Assembly (NCBI GenBank): GCA_002701295.1
Contig: NZUJ01000124.1
Location: forward strand, 1-53,985
Length of the DNA: 53,985 nt
Source: Ponticaulis sp.
Lineage (GTDB): Bacteria > Pseudomonadota > Alphaproteobacteria > Caulobacterales > Hyphomonadaceae
Reading direction: 5' to 3'
Position numbers and translations under genes: made by a program. Position 1 is the stretch's first letter. Each line of letters starts with the position of its first letter. The notes below the pieces were generated by a model. The model saw only the letters and a list, made by a program, of their open reading frames with translations, was not told the origin of the DNA and made no database searches. Positions 17,051 to 23,971 of the stretch are shown piece by piece.

Positions 17051-17664
17051 CGCGCTGTCTTGAATGCGATCCAGATCGCGACACAGACCAGCAATCCGGC
17101 AAATCCCCAGCCAACTTTCTCGCGATAGTCCTTGTGAGACAACAGCCCCGAAACGGAACCGGACATGACGACAATCACCAGATGGATGAGGGTCGCAATG
17201 CCCACATAGACCACCATCAGAACAATGAACCACTGCGTATAGTGCGTGTCGCTGCCGATAAAGCTTGGCAATAGCGTGAGATAGAACAGAAAGGCCTTCG
17301 GGTTCAGCAGATTAGCGATCAGGCCGCGCAGAAACGCCTCCCGCATGACGGTCGCTGCAGGCTCGGATTCGAGTGTCTTTCTGCTATCCAGAACTGCGTC
17401 CAGCGCGAGCCACAACAGATAGGCGATACCGCCCCAGCGCAAAATCTCATAAACCCATGGATTGTTTGCGACGAGCACAGAAAACCCAAGCAATGAGAGC
17501 ACCCCGACGCTGAGCAAGCCAAGCGCCACGCCTGCTACCACCGCATAACCCGGCTTCCGGCCATTCTGCGCACTGAGGAGCGCGATGTAGAACATGTTCG
17601 GACCGGGCGTCAGCTCAATCGCAAACGCCGCCAGAAGGAAGGGGATGAAGTCAACGCCGTTCAT
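17047..17664 (-). CDS. LysE/RhtB-family amino-acid exporter
   Basis: A 205-residue inner-membrane protein with six hydrophobic helices. The signature ELTPGPNMFYIALLSAQNGRKPGYAVVAGVALG is at about residues 17-49. Members export lysine, homoserine, threonine or related amino acids. In a methionine operon, export of excess homoserine, homocysteine or methionine is a reasonable guess but is not shown by the sequence. It starts 2 bp after the upstream peptidase stop and overlaps the downstream gene by four bases. Confidence 0.9.
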   Translation of the reverse strand: MNGVDFIPFLLAAFAIELTPGPNMFYIALLSAQNGRKPGYAVVAGVALGLLSVGVLSLLGFSVLVANNPWVYEILRWGGIAYLLWLALDAVLDSRKTLESEPAATVMREAFLRGLIANLLNPKAFLFYLTLLPSFIGSDTHYTQWFIVLMVVYVGIATLIHLVIVVMSGSVSGLLSHKDYREKVGWGFAGLLVCVAIWIAFKTAR

Positions 17665-17666
17665 TT

Positions 17667-18464
17667 CTACTGCTCATCTGAAACGCCAAGGCCGCCAACC
17701 ACAAGCGCCCACTCCTTAAACTCCGGACTGTCTGCCTTCAGCAACAATTCCAGAACAGGGCGCTGGTCTGCAAGTCGTCTGAACGCCGCGCCGTACAAAT
17801 CGTAATCCCGTTCTGCCTTGCCGTTTAGAACGAAGCGAAAGTCGACGTCTGATATGGGATCATTCTCAAAAAGACTTGCGGCCATTATCGCAAAGCCTTC
17901 CCGAAACCAGACAGGTCCGTATGATATCTGATGAGCGCGGCCCACCGCAATGTGCAGACCATGAGCGAGTTCGTGAGTTAGCACACCCACATAGTCCTGA
18001 TGACCGGTCAGCCGATCATCATTCTCGAGCGCCGCAGACTCCTCGACCACATGAATAGCCGAATACGCATATAGCGCGATGATCGTCTCAGGTATCTGCT
18101 GATCTGAGGGCCAGCGATTGCTATCGCGAAGAAAAGTGTCGAACGCTTTCTTAGATGGGTATACCGCCAATTCTTGCGCTTCGATGTCAGGTACAAACGC
18201 CTCGAGCCCGTGCTGTCGCGCAAACGCGCTTAGCCTCTGTTCAGCCTCTTTGATGGTTTGGGCAGCTGCACCAGCTGTTTCCTTATCGGTCGCTTTGATC
18301 GACCAGATTTTTTCAATACCACGCTCTGTTTCTTTTGGCTTCAGGTCGTCAGAGGAATGCGTTACAGACCCGACTGGCTTCGGCTCTAATTCAGCAGCCT
18401 CTCCACAACTAACCACAAATATAAGAACGGCTCCCAATAGGGCTGAGAGCCGATCTGAAATCAT
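17667..18464 (-). CDS. Predicted zinc metallopeptidase lipoprotein
   Basis: A 265-residue protein with a lipoprotein signal: hydrophobic stretch then VVSC with Cys20 as the lipidation site. The mature part has a gluzincin-type zinc motif HELAH at 164-168 (H164, E165, H168) and WFREGFA at 186-192, whose Glu189 fits the third zinc ligand, as in peptidase-MA-like enzymes. It should act in the periplasm or at the outer membrane. The start codon overlaps the metH homocysteine-module stop (TAATG), so it is translated with a methionine enzyme even though a functional link is not obvious. Substrate unknown. Confidence 0.7.
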   Translation of the reverse strand: MISDRLSALLGAVLIFVVSCGEAAELEPKPVGSVTHSSDDLKPKETERGIEKIWSIKATDKETAGAAAQTIKEAEQRLSAFARQHGLEAFVPDIEAQELAVYPSKKAFDTFLRDSNRWPSDQQIPETIIALYAYSAIHVVEESAALENDDRLTGHQDYVGVLTHELAHGLHIAVGRAHQISYGPVWFREGFAIMAASLFENDPISDVDFRFVLNGKAERDYDLYGAAFRRLADQRPVLELLLKADSPEFKEWALVVGGLGVSDEQ

Positions 18465-19534
18465 TACGCAACCTCAAACGGTTCAAGGCCCGCCAGCCGC
18501 AATGTATGAGGATTTTTTGCAGGACTGCGCGGGGGAACGCCTTCAACAGCTTCAGCGATCGCCCGGATATGATCCGGTGTCGTGCCGCAACACCCACCAA
18601 CCACATTCAGCAAGCCATCACGCGCCCAATTGCCGATATGCGCTGCCGTCTGTTCAGGCGTTTCATCATAGGTTCCCATCTCGTTCGGCAGACCCGCATT
18701 CGGGTGAGCCGACACAAGGCAATCGGACACTTTGGCAAGGCTGGCCACGTGAGGGCGCATGAGTTCTGCGCCAAGGGCACAATTAAACCCGACAGCAAAC
18801 GGCCGCGCATGTCGGATAGAGTTCCAGAAGGCCTCAACAGTCTGCCCTGAAAGCGTCCGGCCCGAACGGTCCGTGATCGTACCTGAAATCCAGATCGGCA
18901 GCTCTTCCTGACCTTCTGCTTCGAGGTCACGAATGGCTTTGATGGCTGCCTTGCAGTTCAACGTGTCGGTAATGGTTTCGATGACGTAGAGATCAACGCC
19001 GCCCTCATAAAGGCCGCGTACCTGATGCTTGTAGGCCTCATAAACCTGATCGAATGTTACACTGCGCGCGCCGGGATCATTCACATCAGGCGACATGGAA
19101 AGCATCTTGTTCAGAGGCCCCATCGCACCGGCCAGAAAGCGCGGCTTTGAAGGCTCTTTCTCTGTCCAGGCGTCGGCGCGTTCCCGTCCAATCTTCGCGC
19201 CTTCAAGGTTGATGGCGTAGACACTCTCGGCATCGAGCTCATAGTCATCCTGAGCAATGGTTGTTGCACAGAACGTATTGGTCTCGGAAATATCCGCACC
19301 AGCCCCGAAATAGGCATCATGGATGGAGGCGATGATATCTGGCCGTGTGAGGTTCAGAATATCATTATTGCCTTTCATCTGGCCCTCAAACGCCGTGAAC
19401 CGGTCCCCCCGGTAATCGACCTCATCCAGACCTTTGTTTTGGATCAGCACCCCCCAGGAACCGTCAAAAACAAGAACCCGCTCCTGCGCTGCGGCTTTGA
19501 GGGCGGCGATACGGTCAGCTCGATCAGTCATCAT
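18464..19534 (-). CDS. metH: Methionine synthase, N-terminal homocysteine-binding module as a separate protein
   Basis: A 356-residue homocysteine S-methyltransferase domain. Zinc ligands typical of the family are present: Cys252 (GFNCALGAELMRPH) and Cys315-Cys316 (VVGGCCGTTPDH). The N terminus has the DGSWGVLIQ and NDILNLTRPDII blocks of the MetH N-terminal barrel rather than of BHMT or MmuM. In full-length MetH this module precedes the folate domain; here it is a free protein that must work with the 873-residue protein at 8725-11346. The ATG at 19534 follows GAGGAG. The gene is 7.1 kb away from its partner. Confidence 0.93.
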   Translation of the reverse strand: MMTDRADRIAALKAAAQERVLVFDGSWGVLIQNKGLDEVDYRGDRFTAFEGQMKGNNDILNLTRPDIIASIHDAYFGAGADISETNTFCATTIAQDDYELDAESVYAINLEGAKIGRERADAWTEKEPSKPRFLAGAMGPLNKMLSMSPDVNDPGARSVTFDQVYEAYKHQVRGLYEGGVDLYVIETITDTLNCKAAIKAIRDLEAEGQEELPIWISGTITDRSGRTLSGQTVEAFWNSIRHARPFAVGFNCALGAELMRPHVASLAKVSDCLVSAHPNAGLPNEMGTYDETPEQTAAHIGNWARDGLLNVVGGCCGTTPDHIRAIAEAVEGVPPRSPAKNPHTLRLAGLEPFEVA

Positions 19535-19563
19535 GGTCTCCTCAGAACGTCGGGCGTCCTGTC

Positions 19564-19953
19564 TTAAAATCTTTTGGAGCAGGTGTCTTCTGCTCGCGTT
19601 TTCCAGGTTTCCGCCAGTCGGCTGGCGGCCTGAAGTGTCTTCGGCGCACCGTCCGGATGTCCCGGGCGTTCAAACGGACAGGCCGCGCCATCAGCCTGTT
19701 CGCGCATATGTGTTTCACAGCGCGCAAAATAGTCTGCGAGCTGAGTTTGGCGCATACACGCCACGGACGGTTTCGGACGACGACGGAGACGACTTGTCTC
19801 CTCATCCTCCTGTTCGAGAGATTGCTCAGACTGAGCATTCTCCATGGCTCTCGTGCCGCGATCCTGCCGCATCATCACGTGAAGAATTTTTGCAGCGAGC
19901 AGCAGCAGAAACAGAATAACGAAGAGCTTTCCGCCACGGCGGGCAAATCTCAT
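19564..19953 (-). CDS. Single-pass membrane protein of unknown function, 129 aa
   Basis: A 129-residue protein with a basic N terminus (MRFARRGGK), one hydrophobic helix (about 9-24) and a polar, highly charged remainder with Glu- and Arg-rich stretches and several cysteines. No domain recognised. It overlaps the previous gene by four bases and lies 29 bp before the metH homocysteine module, so it is firmly part of the methionine operon. Confidence 0.65.
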   Translation of the reverse strand: MRFARRGGKLFVILFLLLLAAKILHVMMRQDRGTRAMENAQSEQSLEQEDEETSRLRRRPKPSVACMRQTQLADYFARCETHMREQADGAACPFERPGHPDGAPKTLQAASRLAETWKTRAEDTCSKRF

Positions 19954-20450
19954 TCCTCTGCCTCTTCACTCAGCACGTCAGTCTCCTCGAGAACCTGTCT
20001 GTTAAACTCACTCCAGTTAAGTCCATCAAGATCTGGTGGCGCGACTGGCTGATAGGCGTCACAGCCATTCGTTTTGCGGCGGTTTTCTAGCAAGGTGATC
20101 ATGCTCGACGCCACGCTCGGCGTGTCTATGTTCGCGATGAATGCATTTGGCGCAGATTCCGTACAAGACAGGCTCAACACCTCTGAACCATTTACCTCCT
20201 TCATGCAGCCTCTCAGATGGTTGATCTGCTCGTCCAGCTCCTCGCAGCCAGAATTCAGCACTGAGGCCATCTGCATTGAAAAATCGCGGGCGAATTTGAG
20301 CCCCTCTTGCGTGGGATCAGGTTTGCCTCCGTCTTTCCAGATGGCAACCGCCACCAATCCGGCAATAGAGACCACCAAAGCTCTGTTCAGCCATCGGTCT
20401 AACCGCGACAGGCGCTCTCGCGTGACCCATCGAGGCAGACCTTTGATCAC
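19950..20450 (-). CDS. Single-pass membrane protein of unknown function, 166 aa
   Basis: A 166-residue protein. Basic residues up to about 22 (RWVTRERLSRLDRWLNR) precede a hydrophobic helix at about 24-40 (ALVVSIAGLVAVAIW). The periplasmic part carries four cysteines (GCEELDE, RGCMKE, LSCTES, NGCDAY), which could form two disulfides. An acidic tail ends it. Family unknown. It overlaps metF and the 129-residue protein by four bases on either side, so the three are translationally coupled. Confidence 0.65.
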   Translation of the reverse strand: MIKGLPRWVTRERLSRLDRWLNRALVVSIAGLVAVAIWKDGGKPDPTQEGLKFARDFSMQMASVLNSGCEELDEQINHLRGCMKEVNGSEVLSLSCTESAPNAFIANIDTPSVASSMITLLENRRKTNGCDAYQPVAPPDLDGLNWSEFNRQVLEETDVLSEEAEE

Positions 20451-21343
20451 GCCGCCTTTGACCTCGGTTTAATGCCAAGCAGCCGACACGTCGCCAGCGC
20501 CTGATCAGCTTTGTTCAGTGTGTAAAAGTGAAAATCCTTCACGCCTTTGTCAGCCAGCTTCATGGTCAGATCAGCCGCGACATTTGCGGTGATCAGCTCG
20601 CGCTGCTGTGGATCATCATCAAGTCCGTCATAAAGCTCAGCAAGCCAGGCTGGAATCTTCGCGCCGCACAGTCCGGCAATTCGCGCCAGTCCCTTGAAGT
20701 TCGGCTGCAGCATGACGCCAGGAATAATGGGCATGGTGATGCCGGCATCATGCGCGTCGTCAACAAATCGAAGATAGTCGTCAGCTTCAAAAAAGAACTG
20801 CGTAATGGCCCGGTCCGCACCTGCATCCTGTTTTGCTTTAAGAAAAGCCAGATCTTCAGCTCGCCCCTGACTATCAGGATGAGGTTCCGGATAAGCTCCA
20901 ACTGAGATTTCAAACTTCTTGCCGAGCGCCGGCTTGTGCGAGCGGATCGCTTCAATCAGTTCAACAGAGCTCGCAAATCCGTTCTCGAAAGGTTGGAATT
21001 TCGCGCCCATTCCTTCAGGCGGATCACCCCGCAGAGCAACGATATGCTGAACACCTGCGTCGAGATATTCGTCGATCACCTCAATAACGTCGGCTTTTGT
21101 TGCGCCAACACAGGTCAGATGCGCGGCAGGCGTCAGGCTGGTTTCTTCGACCATCCGTTTCACCGTCCGGTGGGTCCGGTCGCGTGTGGAGCCACCCGCG
21201 CCATATGTGACAGACACAAATTTTGGTCCGACAGGCTCAAGGCGACGAACTGCGTCCCATAGTGTGGTTTCGGCCTTTTCCGTTTTAGGCGGAAAAAACT
21301 CGAAAGAAACGTGGATGTCTTTAGGCTGTACTTGCAGGCTCAT
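20447..21343 (-). CDS. metF: 5,10-methylenetetrahydrofolate reductase
   Basis: A 298-residue FAD enzyme that reduces methylenetetrahydrofolate to methyltetrahydrofolate, the methyl donor for methionine synthase. Conserved features: VSFEFFPPKTEKAE (about 10-23, including the catalytic Glu), FVSVTYGAGGSTRDRT (37-52), LTCVGAT, YLDAGVQHIVALRGDPPEG (93-111) and ITQFFFEADDYLRFVDDA. Length is normal. Its start overlaps the stop of the ArsR-methyltransferase fusion by four bases, and its end overlaps the next gene by four. Confidence 0.95.
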   Translation of the reverse strand: MSLQVQPKDIHVSFEFFPPKTEKAETTLWDAVRRLEPVGPKFVSVTYGAGGSTRDRTHRTVKRMVEETSLTPAAHLTCVGATKADVIEVIDEYLDAGVQHIVALRGDPPEGMGAKFQPFENGFASSVELIEAIRSHKPALGKKFEISVGAYPEPHPDSQGRAEDLAFLKAKQDAGADRAITQFFFEADDYLRFVDDAHDAGITMPIIPGVMLQPNFKGLARIAGLCGAKIPAWLAELYDGLDDDPQQRELITANVAADLTMKLADKGVKDFHFYTLNKADQALATCRLLGIKPRSKAA

Positions 21344-22299
21344 GCTGCATTCTCTCCAATTTTCGGCAATTTGTCAGCGGTCCAAATCGTAACTGCGAGG
21401 CCGCTCTGATGCTGAGACTCTAATGTGATGGGTTGATACGGCTTGAGGCCAGACGCCACTAACCAGTTTTCGAGTTCCCGGGCTTCGAACCCCAGATGCC
21501 GGTGTTCGTGTTCGTTCCTCAGGAATTCATTCCGGTGCGGCGCAAAATCGACAATCATCAACCGCCCACCCGGCTTGAGCACGCGCGCTGCTTCAGTCAC
21601 CACCCTGCCCGGCTGATCCATATAGTGCAGCACCTGATGGATCGTCACCAGATCTGCGATCCCGTCATCGAATGGCGACGCGATGACATCACCAAAACGC
21701 ACACTTGCTCCGGGCACATCGTCTGTCTGCAGGTTGGATCGGGCAATAGTCAGCATTTTATGACTGAGATCGATGCCTTCGGCGCGTTCGAACCGGTCCT
21801 TGAACAGGCTGATCATGCGTCCTGTGCCTGTGCCAAAATCGACCATGTAGTTGTAAGATTTCTGACCAGCAGCTTTAAGAAGAGCCGATTCGACGTCATC
21901 AGCCGGATAATGATGCCCTCTGACATCATCCCAGCTTTCAGCCGTTCTGTTGAAATAATCCTCGGCTGCAGTTTTCCTGGCCGCACGGACATGGTTGAGA
22001 TTCTCGCGATCCCGGACAACTTCCGGATCGTCCGGAGAAACGAAACTGAGAACCGAATCCACCAGAGCGCGGCCGGTTCCCGACGACGGCAAACGGTAAA
22101 ACACCCATGCCCCCTCCGGCAAACGCTCCACCAGTCCTGCAGCTGTGAGAAACTTCATATGGCGGGACAATCTGGGCTGGCTGAGCCGCAAAATCTGCAC
22201 GAGCTCACCAACCGCCAATTCACCATGCGCCAGCAACGCCAGAACGCGCAAACGCGTCGGCTCTCCGATGCTTCGCAATGAATCTATAAGCTGCTGCAA
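21340..22299 (-). CDS. ArsR-type regulator fused to a SAM-dependent methyltransferase
   Basis: A 319-residue two-domain protein. Residues 1-90 are an ArsR winged helix (PTRLRVLALLAHGELAVGELVQILRLSQPRLSRHMKFLTAAGLVERL). After a linker, residues about 140-300 are a class I methyltransferase (MVDFGTGTGRMISLF for SAM binding; LKPGGRLMIVDFAPH). Fusions of this type sit beside metF/metH in many alphaproteobacteria; sensing of SAM or SAH by the second domain is an attractive inference. The start is TTG at 22299, with AGGAG nine bases upstream; no in-frame ATG fits. It heads the operon and has a perfect palindrome in its promoter, which suggests autoregulation. Confidence 0.9.
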   Translation of the reverse strand: MQQLIDSLRSIGEPTRLRVLALLAHGELAVGELVQILRLSQPRLSRHMKFLTAAGLVERLPEGAWVFYRLPSSGTGRALVDSVLSFVSPDDPEVVRDRENLNHVRAARKTAAEDYFNRTAESWDDVRGHHYPADDVESALLKAAGQKSYNYMVDFGTGTGRMISLFKDRFERAEGIDLSHKMLTIARSNLQTDDVPGASVRFGDVIASPFDDGIADLVTIHQVLHYMDQPGRVVTEAARVLKPGGRLMIVDFAPHRNEFLRNEHEHRHLGFEARELENWLVASGLKPYQPITLESQHQSGLAVTIWTADKLPKIGENAA

Positions 22300-22314
22300 T
22301 TCCGGCTACTCCTG

Positions 22315-22349
22315 ATCATATAAACATATCTTTATATGATTTTTGTCAA
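22315..22349 (-). promoter_or_regulatory. Promoter and operator of the met operon
   Basis: A perfect inverted repeat, ATCATATAAA (22315-22324) and TTTATATGAT (22331-22340) around six bases, lies 15 bp upstream of the TTG start. On the minus strand a consensus -35 TTGACA (22344-22349) is directly adjacent, so the palindrome covers the spacer and -10 region. This is the arrangement expected for repression by the ArsR-type product of the first gene. The exact -10 is unclear because the palindrome is AT-rich throughout. Confidence 0.75.
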
Positions 22350-22359
22350 GAAAATTGTG

Positions 22360-22385
22360 GCTGTGTGTATAAGCTGTGTGTATAA
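22360..22385. repeat. 13-bp perfect tandem repeat upstream of mlaA
   Basis: GCTGTGTGTATAA occurs twice in succession (22360-22372, 22373-22385) in the divergent intergenic region. A 9-bp inverted repeat GCAGAAATT (22412-22420) / AATTTCTGC (22456-22464) lies nearer to mlaA and could fold in its leader. Function unknown; paired regulator sites or a small slippage duplication are both possible. Confidence 0.5.
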
Positions 22386-22515
22386 CAAGACACAAAAACG
22401 GCAGGAGACTTGCAGAAATTGACATGGACGACTTGATTCAACAAAGGTCAGATCAAATTTCTGCTGGGACAAAGGGTCGGGACTTGTACCCAGAGTAGAA
22501 TGGAAGAGGGACGCC

Positions 22516-23253
22516 ATGCGTGCGCTAACAATTGCGGCTATTTCTTTGAGCGTTGCATCGTGCGCCAGCGTGCCAGGTGAGACGTCGCGTTCGGATCCCT
22601 ATGAGGGGTTCAACCGCTCCATGACCGCATTCAACCTCGGCCTTGACGAAGCCGTGCTCGAACCCGTGTCAAAAGGATATACGGCCGTCACACCACAATG
22701 GGGTCGTGACCGGGTAAGAGACTTTTTCGTCAACCTGGGCGAGCCAATCACCTTCATGAATGATGTGTTTCAGGGTGAAGGCGAGCGCGCACTTCAGACA
22801 GGCTTCCGTTTCACGATCAATTCCACCATTGGTCTTGGCGGATTGTTTGATATTGCCCGTTTTGAAGGCCTGCCCTCGCACAAGGAAGATTTCGGCCAGA
22901 CACTTGCCGTCTGGGGCGTCGACAGTGGCCCGTATATTGTACTGCCATTGCTGGGTTCAACTAACCCGCGAGATCTTGTAGGATTTGGCTTCGACCGAGC
23001 CGTAAACCCGTGGAATTTTGTAACCTATTCAGCTGACAGCGATGAAGACCTCGCCATCCGCCTTGGACTGACCGCAATCAACGGGATCAACACCCGTTCA
23101 CGGATCCAGGGACAGATCGAAGCCCTCCGCTCACAGCCAGAACCGTATGTGGCGCTGCGCAGAACGTACACGTCAAACAGAGATGCAGAGATCAGAAATG
23201 GGCAATCTGACCCTAATGCGTACGAAGAATTGCCCGATTTTGATGATTTCTAG
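22516..23253 (+). CDS. mlaA: MlaA (VacJ) outer-membrane phospholipid-retrieval lipoprotein
   Basis: A 245-residue lipoprotein: signal peptide with SVASC, Cys16 lipidated. The conserved core starts DPYEGFNRSMTAFN (27-40), the family signature, and continues through FFVNLGEPITFMNDVFQG, STIGLGGLFDIA and DFGQTLAVWGVDSGPYIVLPLLG. MlaA removes mislocalised phospholipids from the outer leaflet and passes them to periplasmic MlaC. The following gene encodes MlaC. The tail is acidic (EELPDFDDF). The MlaFEDB ABC transporter is not in this window. Confidence 0.93.
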   Translation: MRALTIAAISLSVASCASVPGETSRSDPYEGFNRSMTAFNLGLDEAVLEPVSKGYTAVTPQWGRDRVRDFFVNLGEPITFMNDVFQGEGERALQTGFRFTINSTIGLGGLFDIARFEGLPSHKEDFGQTLAVWGVDSGPYIVLPLLGSTNPRDLVGFGFDRAVNPWNFVTYSADSDEDLAIRLGLTAINGINTRSRIQGQIEALRSQPEPYVALRRTYTSNRDAEIRNGQSDPNAYEELPDFDDF

Positions 23254-23271
23254 TGTGTCGGAGGGAATTTA

Positions 23272-23913
23272 ATGACACTCAACATGAAACACCTGGCGCT
23301 TAGCACAGGCCTGTCGGTGCTCGCCGCCTTGCCTGGTTTCGCTGATGCCGCAACCGAATCTTATGTCGCCAAGAATGCCAATGAAGCACTCGTGGCGCTG
23401 AACGACCCTCAGCTGACGTCCACCGAACGCCGCGCTGAGTTTCAGAATCTCATGAACCAGTTCACCGATATGGACCGGGTATCCCGTTTCGTGCTCGGCA
23501 AATACGCCAACCGGTTCAGCGAATCTGAGATGAATGCCTATAACGCAGCCTATCGTCGCTACGCACTCGCGACATATGAAGCTCAACTCGACCAGTATCG
23601 AGGCGAAGAGATCGTCGTCACGGGTTCTGTTGACCGCAGCGAGAACGACTCCATCGTTGAAACAGTGATCAAGCGTCCATCGGGCGACCTGCCAGTCAAA
23701 TGGCGCGTGATGAAAGTGGATCCCGATGCCTCAGCACCTTATCAGGTCGTTGATGTTGCTCTGGAACTGGATGGCAACCTGCTGTGGCTGGCACTTGAGC
23801 AAAGGGCTCAGTTCCTGTCTTTGCTGGACCGAACGAATGGTCGAGCTGATGCGCTGATCGAGAAGATCGACGAAATGACTGAACGCCTCGAATCTCAAGC
23901 GCAGGCTCAATAA
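23272..23913 (+). CDS. mlaC: MlaC periplasmic phospholipid-binding protein
   Basis: A 213-residue periplasmic protein of the MlaC/Ttg2D family. A signal peptide (about 1-26, ending GFADA) is followed by a helical region with TDMDRVSRFVLGKYANRFSESEMNAYNAAYRRYALATYEAQL, which is the family core, then the beta-sheet lipid pocket (WRVMKVD, YQVVDVALE). It ferries phospholipid between MlaA and the MlaFEDB complex. A strong GGAGG site precedes the ATG, 18 bp after mlaA. Confidence 0.9.
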   Translation: MTLNMKHLALSTGLSVLAALPGFADAATESYVAKNANEALVALNDPQLTSTERRAEFQNLMNQFTDMDRVSRFVLGKYANRFSESEMNAYNAAYRRYALATYEAQLDQYRGEEIVVTGSVDRSENDSIVETVIKRPSGDLPVKWRVMKVDPDASAPYQVVDVALELDGNLLWLALEQRAQFLSLLDRTNGRADALIEKIDEMTERLESQAQAQ

Positions 23914-23936
23914 GCATTTCTGAGAACCAGAAACAG

Positions 23937-23966
23937 AAAGCCCTGATCCAAGGATCAGGGCTTTTT
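23937..23966 (+). terminator. Rho-independent terminator of mlaA-mlaC
   Basis: Perfect 13-bp stem (arms AAAGCCCTGATCC and GGATCAGGGCTTT) with a two-base loop, ending in a run of five T (23962-23966). It lies just past the stop codon of the convergent AbgT gene and may serve weakly for it too. Confidence 0.9.
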
Positions 23967-23971
23967 CGTAT

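Noticed and set aside
22300-22515. SAM or SAH riboswitch upstream of the met operon or metH
   Set aside because: I looked for conserved riboswitch cores and stem patterns and saw only the ArsR-type palindrome; a covariance-model search would decide.
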